Assembly (NCBI GenBank): GCA_015487555.1
Contig: WFPK01000052.1
Location: 1 to 44,143 of the forward strand
Length of the DNA: 44,143 nt
Reading direction: 5' to 3'
Source of the DNA: Phycisphaerales bacterium
GTDB lineage: Bacteria > Planctomycetota > Phycisphaerae > Phycisphaerales > UBA1924
A program made the translations under genes and the position numbers. A model generated the notes under the pieces. That model searched no databases, was not told where the DNA came from, and was given only the letters and a program-made list of their open reading frames with translations. Of the stretch, positions 8,882 through 16,402 are shown piece by piece (the stretch's first letter is position 1; each line of letters begins with the position of its first letter).

Positions 8882-9775
8882 ATGCAACTATTGAAGATGA
8901 TCCAAAGCATCTGCGCGGTCGGTGTGCTCATGCTCGCACCCAACGCATTGGCCCAAGATGACCACAGCGACCACGACCACGCCTCGGCATCAACAAGCCC
9001 GCAAGTCGCCGACCAGCCCATCAACATGATGTGCCCGGTCACCACCGACGAGGAGGTTGATCCGAGCTTCACAACCATCTACAAAGGGCAGACCATCGGA
9101 TTGTGTTGCAAAAAATGTCGAACCCGTTTCGAGGAAGACCCCGAGGCCTACCTCGACGAGCTCCCAATGCTCCAATCCGTGTCGTTGACGGCATCGCCAG
9201 AGTCATCCACCAACGATGCGCACGATGATGCGGACGAGTCAGATCACGCTCATGGCGAGTCTGATTCGTCCGCCATCGCGGAGCACGATGACGCAGAGCC
9301 CCATGACCACGCCGTCGATCACGGCCAAGAGGCGGGGTTCAAACTCCTCCCCTTCCTCGGGCGATTCCATATCCTCATTATCCATTTCCCGATCGCATTG
9401 CTCACCGTCGCCGGGTTCTTTGAATCCATCGCGATCGTCCGCAAACAAACATCCTTCGACACCATCATCCGCGCAATGGTGGCGCTGGGGGCGCTGAGTT
9501 CGGTCGTTGCGGTGGTGCTCGGGCTGATGAATGCGATCGAAGCCCAATACGCGGGGAAACTGGTCTCGATCTTCTGGTGGCATCGCGCACTGGGCATCGC
9601 GTCAATGGTCGTTGCGATCATCACTTGGATACTCGTTGAAAAACGCGCCAAGATGGAGCCCGGGTCTGCATTCATGCCCGCGCGGGTGTCGATCTTATGC
9701 TCGGCAGCACTCGTCGGCGTCGCGGCCCATTTCGGTGGCTCGCTGGTCTATGGGTGGACCTACCTCTTCCCCTAA
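8882..9775 (+). CDS. CCxxC metal-binding domain fused to a His-rich linker and a DUF2231-like membrane domain
   Basis: A 297-residue protein in three parts. A signal peptide (1-24) is followed by a His/Asp stretch. A single TRASH/YHS-like domain comes next, with Cys51, Cys75-76 and Cys79, resembling the repeats of the upstream gene. A linker at about 110-150 is rich in His, Asp and Glu. The C-terminus (about 155-297) holds four membrane helices of DUF2231 type, starting 'FHILIIHFPIALL' and ending 'HFGGSLVYGWTYLFP'. His163, His168, His234 and His283 lie in or next to helices and could ligate heme, as is suspected for this family. It is 16 bp after the four-domain protein with GGAG before the start, so it is the last gene of the operon. 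A role linking periplasmic metal to a redox or transport step is speculative. Confidence 0.7.
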   Translation: MQLLKMIQSICAVGVLMLAPNALAQDDHSDHDHASASTSPQVADQPINMMCPVTTDEEVDPSFTTIYKGQTIGLCCKKCRTRFEEDPEAYLDELPMLQSVSLTASPESSTNDAHDDADESDHAHGESDSSAIAEHDDAEPHDHAVDHGQEAGFKLLPFLGRFHILIIHFPIALLTVAGFFESIAIVRKQTSFDTIIRAMVALGALSSVVAVVLGLMNAIEAQYAGKLVSIFWWHRALGIASMVVAIITWILVEKRAKMEPGSAFMPARVSILCSAALVGVAAHFGGSLVYGWTYLFP

Positions 9776-9782
9776 ACCGGGC

Positions 9783-11255
9783 TCAGGAGCACCCCGATGA
9801 GAATGCAATCAAGAAGGCGGAAATATCGAAGAAGTTGAATGTGCCGTCGCTGTTGAAATCTCCGTTTGGACTCTGCGCTGCGTAGGCGTTGAGGAAAGCG
9901 GAGATATCAAAGAAGTTGAGTGTGCCATCGTTGTTGAGGTCTGCTTGACATTCTGGGAAGAGCATATCATTCTCAGCGATCACGCCGTCGCCATTAAGAT
10001 CGAGCAGATCAAACTCGAACCCAAAGTTGGCGATCGTGACCTGCCCATCGACTGTCCCATCCGCATCGCTGGCGGTGCCGTCACGGTCGGCGATGGCGTC
10101 GGCGATGACCTGTGAATCTTGGCTGTTACTCAGATCGTCATTGTTGAGATCGCCAACGATTTCATCGAATCCGGTATCGGTCCAAACGAAGAGTGCGCTG
10201 GTATCGGAGACGATCGGCGCAGTTCCGAGCAGTGCTCGGACATGCCACTGGGCGGGCTGGCGGAAACCGGAAACCGTCGCTTCGTCCCACCCATTGACAA
10301 GCACCGCCAGCGGGCCCGTAGCGAACGATGCCCCCCAGATCAGATCATCGATCGCTTCTTCGATTGATGTCTGGTTGAGCAAGCTCGAATCAATTGGCTC
10401 GGGAAACTCCCCAGCGAGCCCCGCCGCTCCCTCGTTGGTAATCGGGTACACAAAGGTCACGGTCGTTTGATTGGCGATCGGATCATGGGCGAACTGGAGC
10501 TCAACAATCGGATCAAACAACCCGGCCTGCATCCCGCCGAAGAGTGAGCTCTTGTTCTGGAAGGATGTGAAGCGTTCAAAGAACCGCCCGCGGACGATCC
10601 ATGTTTCACCTTCATCGAAGATCGAATCCATATCGCCATCTTGTGAAACGATCGTGGGGGTGAAGCAGCCGCACATGACCAGCGAGAACTCGCCTCCGGT
10701 GCGCTCGAACTGTGGGTCGGAAAAGAAGTTGGCATCGAGATCATCGCCATTGCGCACCATTCGATCCGAGATCGAACCTTCCGGGCTTTGTCCAAACCGT
10801 CCGACATTGGCGAGGTACCGATCCCTCGCCTGGGCCATCAACTCTCCGCCAGTTTCATCGTTGTCATCAATATCAATCTCGAAGAACCCATAAACCGGGC
10901 GATCGCCGAAGATATCGGGAATGTAATCGAATCCGTCGATCGCCAGCGGGCCCGGCGGGTTGACCAGCCCGTCGAGCACAATCTGCATGCGAACCAGATC
11001 CGCATCATCGACGACAACCACACCCTCATAGGGGTCAACTGTCGGCACAAAAGGTTCCCACCCCTCAAGATGAATACGCAATAAGTCAATCGGCTCAAAC
11101 TCGAGCGGCAACACGGCATCGTTGCCAACATCAGTGCGTCGAATCACAGCATCCCCACCGGGATCCATCCAGATGCCGTTGGTGACATCGCTGCGCCCAG
11201 GTGCAACCGATGAGCCCCCCACCACCAACATCATGCTCAAGACAATCATCCTCAT
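9783..11255 (-). CDS. Secreted protein with C-terminal dockerin-like repeats
   Basis: A 490-residue exported protein of unknown function. The N-terminus (MRMIVLSMMLVVGGSSVAPG) is a short signal peptide. The central part is acidic and rich in Asp/Gly, with no enzyme motif I can name. From about 370 onward it carries calcium-loop-like Asp/Asn-Gly segments (DLNNDDLSNSQDS, LLDLNGDGVIAEND). It ends in two copies of a dockerin-like repeat, 'DLNNDGTLNFFDISAFL' and 'DFNSDGTFNFFDISAFL', closing with SSGCS. The same C-terminal module ends the large secreted protein at 16403-20266, so it is probably a sorting, attachment or secretion tag. The start overlaps the stop of the response regulator gene by 4 bp, so it is translated with the regulatory genes. 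It converges with the metal operon with only 7 bp between stops and no terminator hairpin visible. Confidence 0.65.
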   Translation of the reverse strand: MRMIVLSMMLVVGGSSVAPGRSDVTNGIWMDPGGDAVIRRTDVGNDAVLPLEFEPIDLLRIHLEGWEPFVPTVDPYEGVVVVDDADLVRMQIVLDGLVNPPGPLAIDGFDYIPDIFGDRPVYGFFEIDIDDNDETGGELMAQARDRYLANVGRFGQSPEGSISDRMVRNGDDLDANFFSDPQFERTGGEFSLVMCGCFTPTIVSQDGDMDSIFDEGETWIVRGRFFERFTSFQNKSSLFGGMQAGLFDPIVELQFAHDPIANQTTVTFVYPITNEGAAGLAGEFPEPIDSSLLNQTSIEEAIDDLIWGASFATGPLAVLVNGWDEATVSGFRQPAQWHVRALLGTAPIVSDTSALFVWTDTGFDEIVGDLNNDDLSNSQDSQVIADAIADRDGTASDADGTVDGQVTIANFGFEFDLLDLNGDGVIAENDMLFPECQADLNNDGTLNFFDISAFLNAYAAQSPNGDFNSDGTFNFFDISAFLIAFSSGCS

Positions 11256-12712
11256 CGCTGGGCAATCTCCTGGATGATCCCCTCGATGTTGTATCGCTCG
11301 ATCCGATACCGGAAGCTTGATCGCTGCATCCCGATAAGCCGAGCCGCCTTGGACACATTGCCTTGGGTGTGTTCGAGCGCCTGAATCATCAGCTGCTTCT
11401 CAACATCTTCTGCGCTATGAATCCCGTTCTCAAAGTCGAATCTGAGCATGCCCCCCTGCGTCGATTCACGCTCGGCATTGTGGGCGAGCAAAGGTGAGCG
11501 ATCGCTCGAGAACCCAAGATCACGAGGCTCGATCTCATCACCATCGCAAAGCATCGCAGCCCGCTGAACCATGTTGAATAACTCGCGCACATTCCCAGCC
11601 CATGTATGGGTCCGGATCGCACTAGCTGCTGCCGGGCTCAACTCGATCGGTGCCTGTCCATACTCACGCCCAAGCCGATCAATCAGGTGCCTGGCAATCA
11701 GAACGGCATCGTCTTCACGATCACGCAAGCTTGGAATAGGGACAACAAAGGCATTGATCCGGAACAACAAATCCTCGCGAAAGGTCCCCTCCTTGACCTT
11801 CTGATCGAGATCGCGATTGGTCGCAGCCAACACCCGAACGCGGATCGTTCGTTCCTTGGATGACCCAACCCGCCGAATCTTGCCTTGCTCAAGGACCGTC
11901 AACAGCTTGGCCTGGAGCTCGAGGGGGAGATCGCCGATTTCATCGAGGAAAATCGTCCCGCCGTCGGCCATCTCGAAGAGCCCCTCACGCGCCTCCTTGG
12001 CATCGGTAAATGCGCCCTTTTCATGCCCGAAGAGTTCGCCCTCAATGAGTGTCGCAGGCAAAGCAGTGCAGTTGACATGAACAAATGGTTGATCTGGGTC
12101 CGATCCAGAAGCATGAATATGCTGGGCAACCACCCCCTTGCCTGCGCCGGTCTCGCCGGTAATGAGTATGGTGGTGATTGCCCCGCCGCTGTCGCTGCCC
12201 AGATCGGCGGTGCGATTGACCACCGGAATCCGGGCGAGGCGCTCGGCAAACTCGAGCATCTTCTTCCAAGATTCGGACTGACCAACCGGGCGCTTCTGTC
12301 GCTGCCCTGCCTGGCTGAGCCGACGGTAGAGCCTGAGTTGTTTGGACTGTCGATACTGCTCGATCAATCGCCGGGTGATGAGGGCCAGCTCGTCAAGACG
12401 GACGGGCTTAGAGAGGTAATCATCCGCCCCGAGCTTCATCGCGCGAACCGCATCGTCCACCGTCGCAAAGGCGGTCATCACAAGGATTCCCCCGCCATAG
12501 CCCGACTCGCGTAGCTCGTGGATGTAGTCGATCCCCGAATCCTGCCCAAGATGCACATCGGTGAGCACCAAGTCATACGATGCCGACTCCATATGGGCCC
12601 GAGCCTGTTCAACCGACTCGACCGAATCGACCTCGTGTGATTCTTTGCTCAGCGCACGAGCGACAGCAAAGCGCAAAGTCTCGTCATCCTCGATGAGCAG
12701 AATATTGGCCAA
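11252..12712 (-). CDS. Sigma-54-dependent response regulator (NtrC family)
   Basis: Domains in order: a receiver domain (about 1-120) with the acidic pocket EDD at 8-10 and phospho-acceptor Asp52 (VLTDVHL); a sigma-54-interaction AAA+ domain with Walker A GETGAGKG, Walker B GGTIFLDEIGDL and arginine-finger region LRDRED; and a C-terminal Fis-type helix-turn-helix (GNVSKAARLIGMQRSSFRYR). The sigma-54 contact loop reads GAFTDA rather than GAFTGA. I place the start at a TTG at 12712, preceded by GAGG with suitable spacing. The frame is open further upstream, but that part overlaps the kinase gene and does not belong to a receiver domain. The length of 486 residues fits the family. It follows its kinase by 35 bp. 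Phosphorylated, it should activate a sigma-54 promoter; a strong candidate lies at 15210-15224. Confidence 0.9.
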   Translation of the reverse strand: MANILLIEDDETLRFAVARALSKESHEVDSVESVEQARAHMESASYDLVLTDVHLGQDSGIDYIHELRESGYGGGILVMTAFATVDDAVRAMKLGADDYLSKPVRLDELALITRRLIEQYRQSKQLRLYRRLSQAGQRQKRPVGQSESWKKMLEFAERLARIPVVNRTADLGSDSGGAITTILITGETGAGKGVVAQHIHASGSDPDQPFVHVNCTALPATLIEGELFGHEKGAFTDAKEAREGLFEMADGGTIFLDEIGDLPLELQAKLLTVLEQGKIRRVGSSKERTIRVRVLAATNRDLDQKVKEGTFREDLLFRINAFVVPIPSLRDREDDAVLIARHLIDRLGREYGQAPIELSPAAASAIRTHTWAGNVRELFNMVQRAAMLCDGDEIEPRDLGFSSDRSPLLAHNAERESTQGGMLRFDFENGIHSAEDVEKQLMIQALEHTQGNVSKAARLIGMQRSSFRYRIERYNIEGIIQEIAQR

Positions 12713-12747
12713 GCTGAACCTCGTATGGCCGGGATTGGCCACCTGTA

Positions 12748-14229
12748 TTATGTTCCGGTCTTCGTATTGATGAGCACCGTGAGTATGAATGCCGTTCCTG
12801 ATGCAGAAACTGGATTTATCGGCGACTCCACAGCGACAGTCCCCTGATGCTGCTCGATGATCCTCTTGACCATTGCAAGCCCGATACCAGTCCCACTCTT
12901 CCTCGTTGTAAAGTATGGACGAAAAATCGCCATATGCAAGTCCGGTTCGATCCCCGGGCCATGATCGCACACCCGAAGCGTCCAATAACGCTCGTTGGCC
13001 CCCAAATTGATCTCCACCGCCGAGTCTGGAACCGAAAAATCGATCGCATTGCTCAAAATCGCGGTCAAAGCGTGTTCCAGGTGGTGTGGATCGCCCACAC
13101 AGTGCTCGGGCACCCCATCATCGTGGATTATGAGCTCGACCGATTGGGCCTTGGCAGCATCGCGATGAGCCGCGACCACATGCTCAACAAGCTGCCTGGG
13201 GCTGTACCGGATATGCTCGATGGCAAGCGGGGATGACACCCGCAACATCCCCTGAAGCCAGATCTCAAAGCGATCGACGGTGCTCAGGATCCGATCCTGA
13301 ATAGCATACAGCTCCGAGCCCGGCTCGAGCTCATCTTTGGTGGTCTCGGCCAATGCACGGATCCCCGCCAAAGGCGTCCGCAGATTGTGCACCGTCCGCT
13401 GGGCCATTTCGCCGACCGCTGCCAGTCGTTCTCGCTCGATCCGCTCGTCCTGCATCGCCATAATCAACGAGGACATGGTGTTGAACTCATCGCCGAGCTG
13501 ACCAAGCTCATCGTCGGCAGCAATCTCAATCCGATGCTCAAACTCCCCGCGTCCAAATCGCCTGGCCCCCTCGCGAAGCTGCCTGACGGGCTCGATGATC
13601 CATCGCCTGAGCAGCACCGCAGCGTAGACCACGCTGGCAAAGGCCCCCGCCACCGAGACGCCGACGAGAATCAGCACGACAAAATCAAGCTTCTCGCCAT
13701 AGTTGGTTGCCAGTTTCGCATCTTGAAGAATCCGCCCCTCAACCCGCTCGATCAGCTCATGGCGTAGCTCAATATGCTCGACAAGCTGGGCATACAGGAC
13801 AGGCAAACCGGATTCAACCCACTCGTTGGCGAGGTTCATAATCTTCTCAGATCGGGACCGAAGGTTCTGAATGGTCGAAACCCCCGATCGCACAAAGACG
13901 GTCGGGATATCTTTGAGTTTGTCGAGCTCGATCCCTGCTTCTCGCTCTGCTTGGATAATCTTCAGCCCCACGATCCTTGCATCGAGTAAGGGTGCTTGAT
14001 CTGCTTGAAGGTGCGTATATCCAGATCGTCCAACGCCGAGATTCTCGAGCTCTTGCTCGCCGAGCCGTTTGATGTGATGCAAACCCGTAAGCACAGGCTG
14101 CGCCGAACGCAAAGGCCAGGCAAGCTCGCGCTCGAGAAAACGAATACTCCACACGCTGAGCACCACATTGACAACCAATGCAATACCCAGAAGCATCAAT
14201 ACGATCGAAAACTTGAGCTTCAGGGACAT
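12748..14229 (-). CDS. Membrane sensor histidine kinase with HAMP domain
   Basis: A 493-residue sensor kinase, presumably the partner of the adjacent response regulator. TM1 is at about 8-30. A periplasmic sensory region of about 150 residues follows, mostly helical, with no recognised ligand fold. TM2 is at about 183-207. The HAMP linker is at about 205-258. The dimerisation/phosphotransfer helix carries the H-box HNLRTPL with His281. The ATPase domain has the N-box around LSNAIDF, the G1 box DHGPGIEP and the G2 box GTGIGLAMVKRII. The four-helix-like sensor resembles those of chemoreceptor-type kinases, so the signal cannot be read from sequence. It starts 17 bp after the stop of the pseudopilin gene and is co-transcribed with it. 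Confidence 0.88.
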   Translation of the reverse strand: MSLKLKFSIVLMLLGIALVVNVVLSVWSIRFLERELAWPLRSAQPVLTGLHHIKRLGEQELENLGVGRSGYTHLQADQAPLLDARIVGLKIIQAEREAGIELDKLKDIPTVFVRSGVSTIQNLRSRSEKIMNLANEWVESGLPVLYAQLVEHIELRHELIERVEGRILQDAKLATNYGEKLDFVVLILVGVSVAGAFASVVYAAVLLRRWIIEPVRQLREGARRFGRGEFEHRIEIAADDELGQLGDEFNTMSSLIMAMQDERIERERLAAVGEMAQRTVHNLRTPLAGIRALAETTKDELEPGSELYAIQDRILSTVDRFEIWLQGMLRVSSPLAIEHIRYSPRQLVEHVVAAHRDAAKAQSVELIIHDDGVPEHCVGDPHHLEHALTAILSNAIDFSVPDSAVEINLGANERYWTLRVCDHGPGIEPDLHMAIFRPYFTTRKSGTGIGLAMVKRIIEQHQGTVAVESPINPVSASGTAFILTVLINTKTGT

Positions 14230-14246
14230 GAGTATACTGTACGCGA

Positions 14247-15032
14247 TCAGCGCATCGGTTGGTAATCCCAGTCCCAGGCGCTTTCGCCCGCAGGATCACT
14301 CGAGCTCTCGACATGCCCATCGACAAAGGCTACATTCGCCTTGCCATTGTGCCGAAGTGCGGGGAACCAGAGACGGTCATTGGCGTAAGCTCCCCGAGAA
14401 TCGAGTGAGGGCGCGATATAAACCGGATTGACCCTCAGCTCCTGAGCCCGCGCTCCGTCAATGTCCATCAACAAAGGGACATTGGCATAGGACAAGATAC
14501 GCTCGCGCAGCTTGACACGCACCAATCGAGGACGCCCCCGGGAATCAATGACCTCGGCCCGGTCGAGTCGAGCATTGAACCCATACGAAATGCTCACACT
14601 GGGTCCAACCGCCCCATTGCTACAAGGGACATTGCTCCGAAGTGACATCGGCGTGCGCACACTGGGGCATCGCATCGGATCATTCCCCTGGGCATCGGGC
14701 AGCTCGATGCGTCCAACTTCATCGCCCCAGCGCCAGAACTCATCGACCCCGTACTGGCTTTCCTGGAAAGTCTCGATATGGAAGGTTGATCGATCGCCAT
14801 CGTCTCCGCGATCGCCATGGAGCTCTTCGTCTGCGAATATCTGAAAATCGAATGCAACAGACCGCTGAGACATCTGGCATTGGAAGCTGCGTGCCCGCGC
14901 CATCGCACCGCTCAAAGTTGGAAGCAGAATCCCAATCAATGTGGCGATAACGCTGATGACAATGAGCAACTCCACGAGGGTGTACCCCCTCCGTCGCCAT
15001 CTTAGCGTGCGTGCATTCACTGGAATCTCCAT
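14247..15032 (-). CDS. Pseudopilin-like protein with H-X9-DG motif
   Basis: A 261-residue protein with a type IV prepilin leader. A basic N-terminus (RWRRRG) is followed by the cleavage site Gly|Tyr and the hydrophobic helix YTLVELLIVISVIATLIG with the conserved Glu at mature position 5. Near the C-terminus, HNGKANVAFVDG fits the H-X9-DG motif of the large prepilin-like family expanded in planctomycetes. I chose the ATG at 15032 because it gives a short basic leader; an earlier in-frame start would add 37 unrelated residues. It is the first gene of an operon with a kinase, a sigma-54 regulator and a secreted protein, which is unusual company for this family. It may be displayed at the cell surface or be part of a secretion pseudopilus; its role is unknown. 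Confidence 0.75.
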   Translation of the reverse strand: MEIPVNARTLRWRRRGYTLVELLIVISVIATLIGILLPTLSGAMARARSFQCQMSQRSVAFDFQIFADEELHGDRGDDGDRSTFHIETFQESQYGVDEFWRWGDEVGRIELPDAQGNDPMRCPSVRTPMSLRSNVPCSNGAVGPSVSISYGFNARLDRAEVIDSRGRPRLVRVKLRERILSYANVPLLMDIDGARAQELRVNPVYIAPSLDSRGAYANDRLWFPALRHNGKANVAFVDGHVESSSDPAGESAWDWDYQPMR

Positions 15033-15109
15033 GAGGCGATGATATCGGATCTCTCTGGGCGACAACATAGGGTTGCTCAAATTTGGACACAAAACTCGCG
15101 AACCGTGCG

Positions 15110-15160
15110 TTTGGCCAATACTTTGGCCACACAAGGCCACCACTGGCCTGCTCCGGCCAA
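15110..15160. promoter_or_regulatory. Phased array of five GGCC-centred sites (candidate enhancer for a sigma-54 activator)
   Basis: Seen directly: the core GGCC occurs at 15113, 15125, 15135, 15145 and 15155. Steps are 12, 10, 10 and 10 bp, about one helical turn each. The hexamers are TGGCCA, TGGCCA, AGGCCA, TGGCCT and CGGCCA. Sites 3 and 4 form a perfect inverted repeat with a 4-bp spacer. The array ends about 50 bp before the -24 element at 15210, i.e. about 78-123 bp before the predicted start site. That is the usual position of binding sites for NtrC-type activators. Binding by the regulator encoded at 11252-12712 is inference. Confidence 0.55.
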
Positions 15161-15209
15161 GCCTGGTACTCCATCGGTGTTTCCACCCAGTAGACCATCG
15201 TTATCGGAA

Positions 15210-15224
15210 TGGCACACCCCTTGC
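15210..15224 (+). promoter_or_regulatory. Sigma-54 (RpoN) promoter, -24/-12 type
   Basis: The + strand reads TGGCAC at 15210-15215, five bases, then TTGC at 15221-15224. This matches the RpoN consensus core TGGCAC-N5-TTGC exactly, with correct GG-GC spacing. The predicted start site is about 15236. It points away from the pseudopilin/kinase/regulator operon and toward the terminator at 15348-15375. I found no comparable match elsewhere in the window when looking for TGGCAC followed by TTGC on either strand. Confidence 0.65.
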
Positions 15225-15235
15225 GACAGCAGAGT

Positions 15236-15376
15236 CGGCCCCGTTCAAACTGTGTGTCTGACCCCGGGCGGGTGCCATTTTTTACCCCCATCGCCGTCGT
15301 GCCTACCGCACGAGCACTCACGGCTTCCCTCATGTGCCCCCTGGCACAAAACCAGCACCTTCGGGTGCTGGTTTTC
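15236..15376 (+). ncRNA. Predicted small RNA of about 140 nt controlled by sigma-54
   Basis: Inferred from three signals: the -24/-12 promoter at 15210-15224, the phased upstream array, and a strong hairpin with a U-rich end at 15348-15376. No annotated gene lies on this strand between them; the next gene, xth, is on the other strand. A short GC stem followed by six T at 15278-15283 might end some transcripts earlier. A 35-codon frame from a GTG at 15272 runs to a TGA at 15377-15379, but it has no clear ribosome binding site and ends within the hairpin, so a peptide is less likely than an RNA. Known sigma-54-driven small RNAs such as Qrr and GlmY show that the arrangement is plausible. No sequence family is recognised. 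Confidence 0.4.
15348..15375. terminator. Strong bidirectional terminator with UUCG loop
   Basis: A perfect 12-bp stem, AAAACCAGCACC against GGTGCTGGTTTT, is closed by the stable tetraloop TTCG on the + strand. It lies 6 bp beyond the stop of xth (minus strand) and reads equally well on both strands, with four U at each end. It can terminate xth and, from the other side, the predicted small RNA. Confidence 0.8.
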
Positions 15377-15380
15377 TGAT

Positions 15381-16148
15381 TCAGATATCCAAATCCGCCA
15401 CCACCATCGCATGGTCCGAGACCTCAAGCCCGCTCTGGCGATCAATAAAACAATCCGCCATCCGCTTCCTGGCTGCTTTGTTCATCAATAAATAATCAAT
15501 CCGCCACCCACGATCCAACACCCGCGCCTGTCCACGATTCGACCACCAGGAATAGGGTCCATCGACGGCACCATATTTCTCCCGAATCACATCGCTCCAT
15601 CCCATATCAAGCAGCTCGCCCATCCACGCCCGCTCGTGGGGCAGAAACCCCGAGCTCTTCTCATTGCTCTTGGCATAAAACAGATCCCTTGCTTCGTGCG
15701 CAATATTGAAATCTCCCCCCAAAATCGTCGGTACCCGCGATTTCAACAGCTTCTCCGACCACTGCCCAAAGAGTCCCAGCCAACGATCCTTCTCCGCCTG
15801 GCGTTCTTCCCCTGACGATCCCGAAGGTAGATACACGCTCACCACCCGCACGGGCCCAACCCGAGCAACGACCACCCGCCCTTCAGGATCATCTTCCCCC
15901 GCGCCTCGCTCTTCTTCTTTCATTTCGTCCCTGGCCCATACTGCCGTCCCTGCATACCCCTTCTTCTGGGCAGGATGCCAGAGCACATTCCATCCGGGAG
16001 GGTTTTGCCATTGCATCGGCAGTTGTTCGGGCAATGCCCGCACCTCTTGAAGCAAGAGCACATCGGCCCCGACCCGATCGATATGCTCACCATACCCTTT
16101 CCGGATCGCAGCCCGAAGCCCATTCACATTCCATGTCGCAATTCTCAT
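15381..16148 (-). CDS. xth: Exodeoxyribonuclease III (AP endonuclease, ExoIII family)
   Basis: A 255-residue enzyme of base-excision repair that cuts DNA at abasic sites and degrades duplex DNA 3' to 5'. Visible catalytic motifs of the endonuclease/exonuclease/phosphatase fold are: WNVNGLRA with metal-site Asn7, LLLQEVRA with Glu35, GGDFNIAHEARD with the catalytic Asp/Asn pair, a Tyr/Arg-rich segment 'RVLDRGWRIDYLLMN', and the C-terminal SDHAMVVADLDI with the catalytic Asp-His. The length matches E. coli ExoIII (268). The ATG at 16148 lies only 10 bp from a palindromic repeat element, and no clear Shine-Dalgarno sequence is visible. It is probably a single-gene unit, ending at the hairpin at 15348-15375. 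Confidence 0.92.
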   Translation of the reverse strand: MRIATWNVNGLRAAIRKGYGEHIDRVGADVLLLQEVRALPEQLPMQWQNPPGWNVLWHPAQKKGYAGTAVWARDEMKEEERGAGEDDPEGRVVVARVGPVRVVSVYLPSGSSGEERQAEKDRWLGLFGQWSEKLLKSRVPTILGGDFNIAHEARDLFYAKSNEKSSGFLPHERAWMGELLDMGWSDVIREKYGAVDGPYSWWSNRGQARVLDRGWRIDYLLMNKAARKRMADCFIDRQSGLEVSDHAMVVADLDI

Positions 16149-16157
16149 GCTGCCATA

Positions 16158-16271
16158 CTAGGCGGTGTCTGATGGCTCAAAAACATCCCATCGGGTACCA
16201 CGACTCGCCCGAAGGGCGCAGTCGTGGTACCCGGATTCGGATTGATAAACGAGCCGTCAGACACGGCCTAG
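16158..16271. repeat. Palindromic MITE-like element with terminal inverted repeats and an internal hairpin
   Basis: Arms at 16158-16178 and 16251-16271 are inverted repeats matching at 19 of 21 positions, both ending in CTAG/CTAGG-type tips. Inside lies a 40-nt hairpin at 16193-16232: a 13-bp perfect stem (GGGTACCACGACT with its complement) and an inner CGCCC-GAA-GGGCG stem with one bulged C. No coding frame is present. It sits 10 bp upstream of the xth start, so it forms most of that gene's leader. The structure fits a REP-like or non-autonomous transposable repeat. Only one copy occurs in this window, so mobility cannot be shown here. Confidence 0.55.
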
Positions 16272-16330
16272 GTCGTCCCCCTAAAGCCGAACGCGTATCA
16301 CCGAATCCGAGTCAATCTCAATACAGCATA

Positions 16331-16365
16331 ATCCCGCAGCCGAGCCCTCGCTCGTGCTGCGGGAT
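16331..16365 (-). terminator. Hairpin after the large secreted-protein gene
   Basis: ATCCCGCAGC at 16331-16340 pairs with GCTGCGGGAT at 16356-16365, and CGAG/CTCG pair inside. It lies 38 bp beyond the stop of the minus-strand gene ending at 16403. No long U run follows on the minus strand, so efficient intrinsic termination is uncertain. Confidence 0.5.
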
Positions 16366-16402
16366 CAGGCCGCATGTCCGCCCCTGATGTACCTATGCCC
16401 TG

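Noticed and set aside
12713-12985. Long in-frame N-terminal extension of the response regulator
   Set aside because: It overlaps the kinase gene, is Cys/Trp-rich and unlike any receiver domain. A TTG at 12712 with GAGG fits better.
15272-15379. 35-codon frame (GTG start) inside the predicted small RNA
   Set aside because: No convincing ribosome binding site, the rare start codon and the end within the terminator hairpin make coding unlikely.
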